Source of the DNA: Streptomyces kebangsaanensis
Lineage (GTDB): Bacteria; Actinomycetota; Actinomycetes; Streptomycetales; Streptomycetaceae
Assembly: GCF_001906585.1 (NCBI RefSeq)
Contig: NZ_JUJA01000160.1
Location: 97,741 to 144,999 of the forward strand
DNA length: 47,259 nt
Direction: 5' to 3'
The translations under genes and the position numbers were made by a program. The notes beneath the pieces were generated by a model. It did not search any database, was not told where the DNA came from, and worked only from the letters and a program-made list of their open reading frames with translations. Below are positions 37,833 through 47,259 of the stretch, piece by piece (within the stretch, counting starts at the first letter, position 1; each line of letters opens with the position of its first letter).

Positions 37833-38671
37833 TTCGACGCCTCCTCGGGCCGCTTGAAGGCCGTCGGCTCGATCTCGGTGCGCTCCAGGCGCTCCTCGGC
37901 GCGCTGCTCCAGGGCTTTCAGGTCGTTGAGCGCCTCCGCGGAGACGTCCCGGACCTGGCCGCGCTCGCGCAGCGTCTTGCTGACGGTGAGCTCGGACGGG
38001 GTGCCGTCGGGCAGCAGACCGGCGACGTCCACGGCGTTGTGGCGGGCGTAGACGCCGGGTGCCGGCAGCGGCGGTACGTGCGTTCCCTCGCGCACGCGCT
38101 GCTCGGACAGCTCGCGCTGGGTCCGGGCCCGCTCGGTGCGCTGGCGGTGGGTGAGCACCATGGCGCCGACGGCGGCCGTGATGAGCAGGGCACCGGTGAG
38201 CTCGAAGGCGAACACGTACCGGGTGAAGATGAGGGAGGCCAGGCCCTCCACGTTGCCGTTCGCGTTCGCCCTGCCGATGCCGTTGAAGTCCTTGAGGGAG
38301 GCGTGGGCGATGCCCGCGAAGAGCAGGACGCCGAAGCCGAGCCCGCACAACAGGGCCAGCCAGCGCTGGCCCTTGATGGTCTCCTTCAGGGAGTCCGCGG
38401 CGGTCACACCGACGAGCATCACCACGAACAGGAACAGCATCATGATCGCGCCGGTGTAGACGACGATCTGCACGATGCCCAGGAAGTAGGCGCCGTTGGC
38501 GAGGTAGAACACCGCCAGGACGATCATGGTGGCGGCCAGGCACAGCGCGCTGTGCACGGCCCTCTTCATGAAGACGGTGCACAGGGCGCCGATCACCGCG
38601 ACGGTGCCGAGGACCCAGAACTGGAAGGCCTCTCCGGTGGAGGTGGAGTAGGCGGCGAGCTGAGCGCTCAT
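37829..38671 (-). CDS. nuoJ: NADH-quinone oxidoreductase subunit J (NuoJ), nuo1 operon, with long tail
   Basis: 280 residues. The first about 175 are the five-helix NuoJ domain, with the typical [24 protein letters not shown]. From about 176 onward a charged tail follows ([17 protein letters not shown], then [20 protein letters not shown]), predicted helical or coiled and cytoplasmic, roughly 100 residues longer than NuoJ of proteobacteria. A cap or assembly role is possible but not shown. Start ATG at 38671 overlaps the nuoI stop (ATGA). Confidence 0.94.
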   Translation of the reverse strand: MSAQLAAYSTSTGEAFQFWVLGTVAVIGALCTVFMKRAVHSALCLAATMIVLAVFYLANGAYFLGIVQIVVYTGAIMMLFLFVVMLVGVTAADSLKETIKGQRWLALLCGLGFGVLLFAGIAHASLKDFNGIGRANANGNVEGLASLIFTRYVFAFELTGALLITAAVGAMVLTHRQRTERARTQRELSEQRVREGTHVPPLPAPGVYARHNAVDVAGLLPDGTPSELTVSKTLRERGQVRDVSAEALNDLKALEQRAEERLERTEIEPTAFKRPEEASK

Positions 38672-39270
38672 GCGTCCACCTCCTGGTCTTCGGGACTCTC
38701 CCCCTCGGAGACGGCGACCTGGCGCACCGTGCCGGGCGCGGCCTCCGTCACCAGGCCCCGGTAGTAGTCCTGCTCGTCCGTCCCCGGGTAGATGGCGTGG
38801 GGCGTGTCGACCATGCCCTCCTCGAGGCCGGCGAGCAGTTGTTCCTTGGTGTAGATGAGGTTGGCGCGGCTGGAGTCGGCCAGTTCGAACTCGTTGGTCA
38901 TCGTCAGCGCGCGCGTGGGGCACGCCTCGATGCACAGGCCGCACAGGATGCAGCGGGCGTAGTTGATCTGGTAGACGCGGCCGTACCGCTCGCCCGGCGA
39001 GTAGCGCTCCTCGTCGGTGTTGTCGGCGCCCTCCACGTAGATGGCGTCGGCGGGGCAGGCCCAGGCGCACAGCTCGCAGCCGACGCACTTCTCCAGGCCG
39101 TCCGGATGGCGGTTGAGCTGGTGCCGTCCGTGGAAGCGCGGGGCGGTGGTCTTCTTCTGCTCCGGGTACTGCTCGGTCAGCCGCTTCTTGAACATGGCCT
39201 TGAAGGTCACGCCGAAGCCGGCCACGGGGTTCAGGAAACCGGGGTTGGTCTCCTTGGGCTCCTCAGCCAT
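38668..39270 (-). CDS. nuoI: NADH-quinone oxidoreductase subunit I (NuoI), nuo1 operon
   Basis: 200-residue ferredoxin-like subunit with both cluster motifs, [12 protein letters not shown] and [12 protein letters not shown], carrying N6a and N6b between NuoG and NuoB. Start ATG at 39270 has AAGGAGG six bases upstream and overlaps the nuoH end by 8 bases. The C-terminal about 60 residues ([25 protein letters not shown] and onward) resemble other actinobacterial NuoI proteins in being acidic. Confidence 0.96.
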   Translation of the reverse strand: MAEEPKETNPGFLNPVAGFGVTFKAMFKKRLTEQYPEQKKTTAPRFHGRHQLNRHPDGLEKCVGCELCAWACPADAIYVEGADNTDEERYSPGERYGRVYQINYARCILCGLCIEACPTRALTMTNEFELADSSRANLIYTKEQLLAGLEEGMVDTPHAIYPGTDEQDYYRGLVTEAAPGTVRQVAVSEGESPEDQEVDA

Positions 39271-40627
39271 CGGACGCCTCCTTTCCATCCAGAGATCCGT
39301 CACTGTCAGTGTCCGTCCCGCCACTGACAACCAACTCCCGCTCACGGCGCGGGCGGCGCCTCGGCACCGGCGGCAGCTCCTGCCCCGGCAGCGGCGGCAC
39401 GGGGAATCCACCGGCCATCGGGTCGAAGCCGGCGGGCCGGGCGGCGGGCTCCTCGGCGGCCTTCGCCCGCTCGCGGAACAGGTCGGCGACGAAGGACAGG
39501 ATCAGTACGGTCAGCACGGCGGCGCCGACGTACAGGGCGATGTCGGTGAAGTCGAAGTTCTCGTTGCGCAGCACCCGCACGGTCGCGACGAGCATCAGCC
39601 AGGCCATGGAGACCGGGATGAGCACCTTCCAGCCGAGCTTCATCAGCTGGTCGTAGCGGACCCGCGGGAGCGTGCCGCGCAGCCAGATGAAGAAGAACAG
39701 CAGCAGCTGGACCTTGATCACGAACCAGAGCAGCGGCCACCAGCCGTGGTTGGCGCCCTCCCAGAAGGTGCTGATCGGCCAGGGGGCCCGCCAGCCGCCC
39801 AGGAACAGCGTGGTCGCCACCGCCGAGACCGTCACCATATTCACGTACTCGGCGAGCATGAACATCGCGAACTTGATCGACGAGTACTCGGTGTTGAAGC
39901 CGCCGACCAGGTCGCCCTCGGACTCCGGCATGTCGAACGGGGCGCGGTTGGTCTCGCCGACCATCGTGACGATGTAGAGGACGAAGGAGAACGGCAGCAG
40001 CAGGATGTACCAGCGGTCGTGCTGCTGCTCGACGATCGCCGACGTCGACATCGACCCCGAGTACAGGAACACGGAGGCGAACGCGACGCCCATGGCGATC
40101 TCGTAGGAGATCATCTGCGCGCAGGACCGCAGGCCGCCCAGGAGCGGGTAGGTGGACCCGGAGCTCCAGCCCGCCAGCACGATGCCGTAGATGCCGACGG
40201 AGGCGACCGCGAGGATATAGAGCATCGCGATCGGCAGGTCGGTCAGCTGCATCGCGGTGCGGTGGCCGAAGATCGAGATCTCGTTGCCGGCCGGCCCGAA
40301 GGGGATCACCGCGATCGCCATGAAGGCCGGGATGGCCGCGACGATCGGCGCGAGGACGTAGACCACCTTGTCCGCGCGCTTGACGACGACGTCCTCCTTG
40401 AGCATCAGCTTCACGCCGTCGGCGAGCGACTGGAGCATGCCCCAGGGGCCGTGCCGGTTGGGGCCGATGCGCAGCTGCATCCAGGCGACGACCTTGCGCT
40501 CCCAGACGATGGAGAACAGCACGGTCACCATCAGGAAGGCGAAGCAGAACACCGCCTTGAGGAGGACCAGCCACCACGGGTCGGTGCCGAACATCGAAAG
40601 GTTCTCAGCGGCGAGGTACGGGCTCAT
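39263..40627 (-). CDS. nuoH: NADH-quinone oxidoreductase subunit H (NuoH), nuo1 operon, with long tail
   Basis: 454 residues. Residues 15-370 form the eight- or nine-helix NuoH body with [33 protein letters not shown], the quinone-chamber loop [37 protein letters not shown], and [24 protein letters not shown]. After the last helix a Pro/Arg-rich, charged tail of about 75 residues follows, absent from the second-cluster NuoH. Start ATG at 40627 overlaps the nuoG stop (ATGA). Expected to pair with NuoD and NuoB at the quinone site. Confidence 0.96.
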   Translation of the reverse strand: MSPYLAAENLSMFGTDPWWLVLLKAVFCFAFLMVTVLFSIVWERKVVAWMQLRIGPNRHGPWGMLQSLADGVKLMLKEDVVVKRADKVVYVLAPIVAAIPAFMAIAVIPFGPAGNEISIFGHRTAMQLTDLPIAMLYILAVASVGIYGIVLAGWSSGSTYPLLGGLRSCAQMISYEIAMGVAFASVFLYSGSMSTSAIVEQQHDRWYILLLPFSFVLYIVTMVGETNRAPFDMPESEGDLVGGFNTEYSSIKFAMFMLAEYVNMVTVSAVATTLFLGGWRAPWPISTFWEGANHGWWPLLWFVIKVQLLLFFFIWLRGTLPRVRYDQLMKLGWKVLIPVSMAWLMLVATVRVLRNENFDFTDIALYVGAAVLTVLILSFVADLFRERAKAAEEPAARPAGFDPMAGGFPVPPLPGQELPPVPRRRPRRERELVVSGGTDTDSDGSLDGKEASDG

Positions 40628-43124
40628 GCCTCCACCTCCTCGGGGGCCTCGGTCGCGCGCGGCGCCGGGCCGATGCGGACGAGGGAGCCGGGCAGCGCCC
40701 CGGTGCCGGAGGCGACGCCCCCGCCGACGGAGTTCAGCGGGAGCCACACCACCCGGTCGGGCATCTCGGTGATCTCCAGCGGGAGTTCGACCGATCCGGC
40801 GGGGCCGGTCACGGCGAGCGGACCGCCGTCCTCGACGCCCGCCTCGGCGGCCGTGGCGGACGACACGCGTGCGCGTGCGGCGTGCCGGGTGCCGGCGAGC
40901 GCCTCGTCGCCCTCCTGCAGGACGCCGTGGTCGAGCAGCAGCCGGTGCCCGGCGAGCACGGCCTCCCCGGCGGCGGGCCGGGGCAGTACGCCCGCGCTCC
41001 CCTGCGGGTCGTCGGCGCGCGGACCGGTCCAGGCGCCCAGCCGGTCCAGCTCCGCGCGCACGGTCCGCAGGTCCGGCAGGCCCAGGTGGACGTCCATGGC
41101 GTCGGCCAGCATCTGCAGGACGCGCGCGTCCGTGGGCGACAGGGTGCGGGTCATCTGCTCGGGCTTGAGCGCGGCCTCGAAGAGGCGGACCCTGCCCTCC
41201 CAGTTGAGGAAGGTGCCGGCCTTCTCGGCGACGGCGGCGACGGGAAGCACCACGTCCGCGCGTTCGGTGACCTCGCTGGGCCGCAGTTCCAGCGACACCA
41301 CGAAGCCCACCTCGGACAGTGCCTCACGCGCGCGTGCCGGGTCGGGCAGGTCGGCGACCTCCACGCCGGCCACGAGCAGCGCCTGCAGTTCGCCGCCGGC
41401 CGCGGCCTCGATGATCTGGCCGGTGTCGCGGCCGTAGCGGTGCGGGAGTTCGGCGACGCGCCAGAGCGCGGCCACCTCCTCCCGCGCGCGCGGGTCGGTC
41501 GCCGGACGCCCGCCCGGCAGCAGCGACGGCAGTGCGCCGGCCTCGACGGCACCGCGCTCGCCCGCCCGGCGCGGGATCCACACCAGCTGGGCACCGGTGG
41601 CGGTCGCGGCCCGTACGGCGGCGGTCGGGCCGCCGGCGACTCCCGCGAGCCGTTCGCCGACGACGATGACCGCGCCCTCCGCGCGCAGCGCCTCGGCGGC
41701 CTCGGTGCCCCCGGCGTCCAGTCCGACGCCGCCCGCGAGCGCGTCCAGCCACTCGTTCTCGGTGCCGGGCGCGGCCGGCAGCAGCGTGCCGCCCGCCTTC
41801 TCCAGGCCCCGCGTGGCGTGCGTGGCCAGCGCGAACACCCTCTGCCCGTGCTTGCGCCAGGCCTTGCGGAGCCTGAGGAAGACGCCGGGTGCCTCCTCCT
41901 CGGACTCGAACCCGACGAGCAGGACGGCGGGCGCCTTCTCCAGGGAGGTGTAGGTGACTCCGCCGCCGTCCAGGTCCCGGCCGCGCCCGGCGATCCGGGC
42001 GGCCAGGAAGTCGGCCTCCTCGCCGCTGTGCACGCGCGCGCGGAAGTCGATGTCGTTGGTGTCGAGCGCCACGCGCGCGAACTTGCTGTAGGCGTAGGCG
42101 TCCTCGACGGTGAGCCGGCCGCCGGTGAGGACACCGGTCCGCCCGCGCGAGGCGAGCAGGCCCTGGGCGGCGATCTCCAGCGCCTCCGGCCAGGACGCCG
42201 GCACCAGTTCGCCCTCGGGGTTGCGCACCAGGGGCGTGGTGAGCCGGTCCTTCATCTGCGCGTACCGGAACGCGAAGCGCCCCTTGTCGCAGATCCACTC
42301 CTCGTTGACCTCGGGGTCGTCGGCGGCGAGCCGCCGCATGACCTTGCCGCGCCGGTGATCGGTGCGGGTGGCGCAGCCGCCCGCGCAGTGCTCGCACACC
42401 GACGGCGAGGAGACCAGGTCGAAGGGGCGGGAGCGGAACCGGTAGGCGGCCGAGGTGAGCGCGCCGACCGGGCAGATCTGGATGGTGTTGCCGGAGAAGT
42501 ACGACTCGAAGGGGTCGCCCTCACCGGTGCCGACCTGCTGCAGGGCGCCCCGCTCGACCAGCTCGATCATCGGGTCGCCGGCGATCTGCTGGGAGAACCG
42601 GGTGCAGCGGGCGCACAGCACGCACCGCTCGCGGTCGAGCAGCACCTGCGTGGAGATCGGGACGGGCTTCTCGTACGTCCGCTTCCTCCCGTCGAAGCGG
42701 GACTCGGCGTTGCCGTGCGACATGGCCTGGTTCTGCAGCGGGCACTCGCCGCCCTTGTCGCAGACCGGGCAGTCCAGCGGGTGGTTGATGAGCAGCAGCT
42801 CCATCACACCCTTCTGGGCCTTCTCGGCGACCGGCGAGGTGAGCTGGGTCCTGACAACCATTCCGTCCGTGCAGGTGATCGTGCAGGACGCCATCGGCTT
42901 GCGCTGGCCCTCGACCTCGACGATGCACTGGCGGCAGGCGCCGGCCGGGTCGAGCAGGGGGTGGTCGCAGAACCGGGGGATCTCGATGCCGAGCTGTTCG
43001 GCGGCCCGGATGACCAGGGTGCCCTTGGGCACGCTGATCTCGATCCCGTCGATCGTCAGTGTCACGAGATCTTCCGGCGGGACCGCTGCCTCGCCCCCGC
43101 CCGCGGGAGCGTTGGTGGTCACGG

Positions 43125-43128
<4 letters not shown>
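40624..43128 (-). CDS. nuoG: NADH-quinone oxidoreductase subunit G (NuoG)
   Basis: 834-residue iron-sulfur subunit. The N-terminal ferredoxin-type [2Fe-2S] domain shows [15 protein letters not shown] and [18 protein letters not shown] holds the His-ligated [4Fe-4S] (N5). CVLCARC plus ICPVGAL form N4. CEHCAGGC with a later Cys in [10 protein letters not shown] is the extra N7 cluster site found in some bacteria. The rest is a degenerate molybdopterin-oxidoreductase fold without cofactor motifs. ATG at 43128 overlaps the nuoF stop. There is no counterpart in the second cluster. Confidence 0.96.
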
Positions 43129-44503
<1,375 letters not shown>

Positions 44504-44507
<4 letters not shown>

Positions 44508-45379
44508 CCCTCCCCCTCCTCTCCGACAGGTCCCGCCGGGTGGGACGGATCGGAGGCCGATGTGGCCTGCGGCGCGTCGTGCGAGCTCAGGTGCTCGGTC
44601 GGCGACGGCCGGTGCACGGCGTCCCGCGGCCCGGCGTCCTGCGGTCCGCCGTCGCGCGGGTGGACCACGCGCGCGGGTGCGGTCTCTCCCTTGGCCAGGC
44701 GGAGGCCCACCAGCGAGGCGGGTCCCGCGCTGCCGCCGGCCTCCGTCGCCCCCTCGCGCTCGTCGGGGAAGCCCGCCAGGATCCGGGCGGTCTCCTTGAA
44801 GGTGCACAGCGGCGCGCCGCGCGTGGGCGTCACCGGCCGTCCCGCGCGCAGGTCGTCGACCAGGCGCTTGACGCTCGCCGGGGTCTGGTTGTCGAAGAAC
44901 TCCCAGTTGACCATCACGACCGGCGCGTAGTCGCAGGCCGCGTTGCACTCGATGTGCTCCAGGGTGACCCTGCCGTCGTCGGTGGTCCCGCCGTTGCCGA
45001 CGCCGAGGTGCTCCTGGAGCGCCTCGAAGATGGCGTCACCGCCCATCACGGCGCACAGGGTGTTGGTGCAGACGCCCACCTGGTAGTCGCCGGACGGCTT
45101 GCGCCGGTACATGGTGTAGAAGGTGGCGACCGCGGTGACCTCGGCCGTGGTCAGGCCGAGCACGTCCGCGCAGAACCGCATCCCGGTGCGCGTGACGTAC
45201 CCCTCCTCCGACTGCACCAGGTGCAGCAGCGGCAGCAGGGCCGACCGGGAGTCCGGGTAACGGGCGATGATCTCGCGCGCGTCCCCTTCGAGCCGGGTGC
45301 GGACGTCGTCCGGGTAGTCGGGCGCGGGCAGTTCGGGCATGCCCAGGCTGACGCCCCGCTCCGAAGGACTGGTGGTCAC
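44504..45379 (-). CDS. nuoE: NADH-quinone oxidoreductase subunit E (NuoE), with long tail
   Basis: 291 residues, much longer than the roughly 165 of E. coli. The thioredoxin-fold [2Fe-2S] domain (20-195) shows [16 protein letters not shown] and [12 protein letters not shown], giving the four ligands of N1a. A stretch [19 protein letters not shown] is followed by about 75 residues of Ala/Pro/Asp/His-rich low complexity. GTG at 45379 overlaps the nuoD stop (GTGA). Forms the NADH-dehydrogenase tip with NuoF and NuoG. Confidence 0.95.
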
Positions 45380-46707
45380 CGGTCGACGCCTCCCATCACG
45401 GGGTCGATGGACGCGACGGCGACGATGACGTCGGCGACCTGGCCGCCCTCGCACATCGCCGCCATCGCCTGCAGGTTGGTGAAGGACGGGTCGCGGAAGT
45501 GGACCCGGTAGGGGCGGGTGCCGCCGTCGGAGACGACGTGCACCCCGAGTTCGCCCTTGGGCGACTCGACGGCCGCGTACGCCTGACCCGGCGGGACGCG
45601 GAAGCCCTCGGTGACCAGCTTGAAGTGGTGGATCAGGGCCTCCATGGAGGTGCCCATGATCTTCTTGATGTGGTCGAGGGAGTTGCCCAGGCCGTCCGGT
45701 CCCAGGGCGAGCTGGGCGGGCCAGGCGATCTTCTTGTCGGCGACCATGACCGGGCCCGGCTCCAGCCGGTCCAGGCACTGCTCGACGATCCTGAGCGACT
45801 GGCGCATCTCCTCCAGGCGGATCAGGAAGCGGCCGTAGGAGTCGCAGGTGTCGGCGGTCGGGATGTCGAAGTCGTACGTCTCGTAGCCGCAGTAGGGCTG
45901 CGCCTTGCGCAGGTCGTGCGGCAGACCGGTGGAACGCAGGATCGGGCCGGTGGCGCCGAGGGCCATGCAGCCGGCCAGGTCGAGGTAGCCGATGTTCTGC
46001 ATGCGGGCCTTGAAGATGGGGTTCCCGGTGGCGAGCTTGTCGTACTCCGGGAGGTTCTTCTTCATCTTCTTCACGAACTCGCGGACCTGGTCCACCGCGC
46101 CGGGCGGCAGGTCCTGGGCGAGTCCGCCGGGCCGGATGTACGCGTGGTTCATCCTGAGGCCCGTGATGAGCTCGTAGAGGTCGAGAATCATTTCACGATC
46201 ACGGAATCCGTAGATCATGATCGTGGTGGCGCCGAGCTCCATGCCGCCGGTGGCGATGCACACCAGGTGGGAGGAGAGCCGGTTCAGCTCCATCAGGAGC
46301 ACCCGGATGATCTTGGCGCGCTCGGTGATCTGGTCCTCGATGCCCAGGAGCTTCTCGACGGCGAGGCAGTAGGCGGTCTCGTTGAAGAAGGACGTCAGGT
46401 AATCCATGCGCGTGACGAAGGTGGTGCCCTGCGTCCACGTGCGGAACTCGAGGTTCTTCTCGATACCGGTGTGCAGGTAGCCGATGCCGCAGCGGGCCTC
46501 GGTGACCGTCTCGCCGTCGATCTCCAGGATCAGGCGCAGCACCCCGTGGGTGGAGGGGTGCTGGGGCCCCATGTTGACGACGATGCGCTCGTCGTCGGCG
46601 CGGGCCGCGGACTGGGCGACCTCGTCCCAGTCGCCACCGGTGACCGTGTAGACGGTGCCCTCGGTGGTCTCGCGTGCCGACGCGGCGGATGCTGACTGCG
46701 TGCTCAC
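45376..46707 (-). CDS. nuoD: NADH-quinone oxidoreductase subunit D (NuoD)
   Basis: 443-residue 49-kDa subunit that forms the quinone head-group pocket with NuoB. Signatures: [22 protein letters not shown] (with the quinone-site His), [44 protein letters not shown] and the terminal [28 protein letters not shown] at 46707 overlaps the nuoC stop. It is the only NuoD in the window and so the only local candidate to serve the second cluster as well. Confidence 0.97.
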   Translation of the reverse strand: MSTQSASAASARETTEGTVYTVTGGDWDEVAQSAARADDERIVVNMGPQHPSTHGVLRLILEIDGETVTEARCGIGYLHTGIEKNLEFRTWTQGTTFVTRMDYLTSFFNETAYCLAVEKLLGIEDQITERAKIIRVLLMELNRLSSHLVCIATGGMELGATTIMIYGFRDREMILDLYELITGLRMNHAYIRPGGLAQDLPPGAVDQVREFVKKMKKNLPEYDKLATGNPIFKARMQNIGYLDLAGCMALGATGPILRSTGLPHDLRKAQPYCGYETYDFDIPTADTCDSYGRFLIRLEEMRQSLRIVEQCLDRLEPGPVMVADKKIAWPAQLALGPDGLGNSLDHIKKIMGTSMEALIHHFKLVTEGFRVPPGQAYAAVESPKGELGVHVVSDGGTRPYRVHFRDPSFTNLQAMAAMCEGGQVADVIVAVASIDPVMGGVDR

Positions 46708-47259
46708 GAGTACGACCTCCGCTGGTCCGGAGCCGGGATCTGGGCGCCCTTGTACTCGACGGGGATGCCGCCGAGGGGGTAGTCCTTGCGCTGCGGATGG
46801 CCCTGCCAGTCGTCCGGCATCATGATCCGCGTCAGGGCCGGGTGACCGTCGAAGACGAGCCCGAAGAAGTCGTAGGTCTCGCGCTCGTGCCAGTCGTTCG
46901 TCGGATAGACGGAGACCAGCGACGGGACGCGCGGGTCACTGTCGGGGGCGCTGACCTCGATGCGGATCAGCCGGTTGTGGGTGATCGAGCGCAGGTGGTA
47001 GACGGCGTGCAGCTCGCGGCCCTTGTCATGCGGGTAGTGGACGCCGCTGACGCCGGTGCACAGCTCGAAGCGCAGGGCAGGGTCGTCGCGCAGGGTGCGG
47101 GCGACGCGGACCAGGTGCTCGCGCTCGATGTGGAAGGTGAGCTCGCCGCGGTCGACGACCGTCCTCTCGATCGCGTTCTCCGGGAGGAGGCCCTGCTCCT
47201 CCAGCGCGCCCTCGAGTTCGTCGGCGACCTCGTCGAACCACCCGCCGTAGGGCCGGCTC
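46704..47259 (-). CDS. nuoC: NADH-quinone oxidoreductase subunit C (NuoC), nuo1 operon, N-terminus beyond the window
   Basis: An open frame runs from the window end to TGA at 46706-46704, encoding the last about 184 residues. The 30-kDa-subunit signature reads [45 protein letters not shown]. It ends a few residues later ([10 protein letters not shown]) with no repetitive tail, in contrast to the second-cluster NuoC. The start lies outside the window, as nuoA and nuoB presumably do. The stop overlaps nuoD (GTGA). Confidence 0.95.
   Translation of the reverse strand, partial: SRPYGGWFDEVADELEGALEEQGLLPENAIERTVVDRGELTFHIEREHLVRVARTLRDDPALRFELCTGVSGVHYPHDKGRELHAVYHLRSITHNRLIRIEVSAPDSDPRVPSLVSVYPTNDWHERETYDFFGLVFDGHPALTRIMMPDDWQGHPQRKDYPLGGIPVEYKGAQIPAPDQRRSYS

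Overview
The window looks like a chromosomal core segment of a Streptomyces or very close actinomycete. Evidence: very high GC with strong third-position GC bias, frequent GTG starts, a bldA-type TTA codon, Streptomyces-style -10/-35 boxes, and two respiratory complex I (nuo) clusters flanking the gene set korAB / polyprenyl synthase / c-di-AMP riboswitch / recQ. From memory the gene order resembles the S. coelicolor SCO456x-460x region in inverted orientation; I could not check this.

Layout. (1) 1-8594, minus strand: a second nuo cluster, nuoA-B-C-H-I-J-K-L-M-(N). It lacks nuoD, E, F and G, and its NuoC carries a roughly 260-residue disordered, repetitive C-terminal tail. (2) 8595-12465: a divergent control region, then two tandem membrane histidine kinases with almost identical catalytic-domain DNA, and a NarL/LuxR-type response regulator. 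(3) 12623-15623: korA-korB, a two-subunit 2-oxoacid:ferredoxin oxidoreductase, ending in a very long hairpin. (4) 15764-19156: a RarD-type EamA transporter, a small VOC/glyoxalase-fold protein with an apparently leaderless start, and a DUF4153/4173-like membrane protein with one TTA codon. (5) 19199-24306, minus strand: a TPR-like protein, an ABC-2 permease and ATPase, a LolA-like exported protein and a trans-polyprenyl diphosphate synthase, probably making the menaquinone side chain. (6) 24307-27698: a 680-bp divergent region holding a clear ydaO-type c-di-AMP riboswitch, a secreted SLT-domain cell-wall hydrolase, a Cof-type HAD phosphatase and an ATP-grasp enzyme. (7) 27902-32232: fumarylacetoacetase, an M56-like metallopeptidase and RecQ helicase. 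(8) 32399-47259, minus strand: the complete-type nuo operon from nuoC (cut by the window end) through D-E-F-G-H-I-J-K-L-M-N, closed by a 17-bp terminator stem.

How they fit together. The nuo1 operon encodes canonical NADH:menaquinone oxidoreductase, and the polyprenyl synthase could supply its quinone tail. The nuo2 cluster has the proton-pumping membrane arm and the iron-sulfur subunits NuoB and NuoI, but no NADH module and no NuoD. It lies divergently next to a regulator set and korAB, which reduces ferredoxin. The most interesting reading is a ferredoxin-fed partial complex I, possibly borrowing NuoD from nuo1, and possibly controlled by the twin kinases. No ferredoxin gene lies in the window, so this coupling is inference.

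Only short stretches lack genes. The one longer than 300 bases (24307-24986) holds promoters and the riboswitch. I see no tRNA, rRNA, CRISPR array, insertion sequence or prophage.
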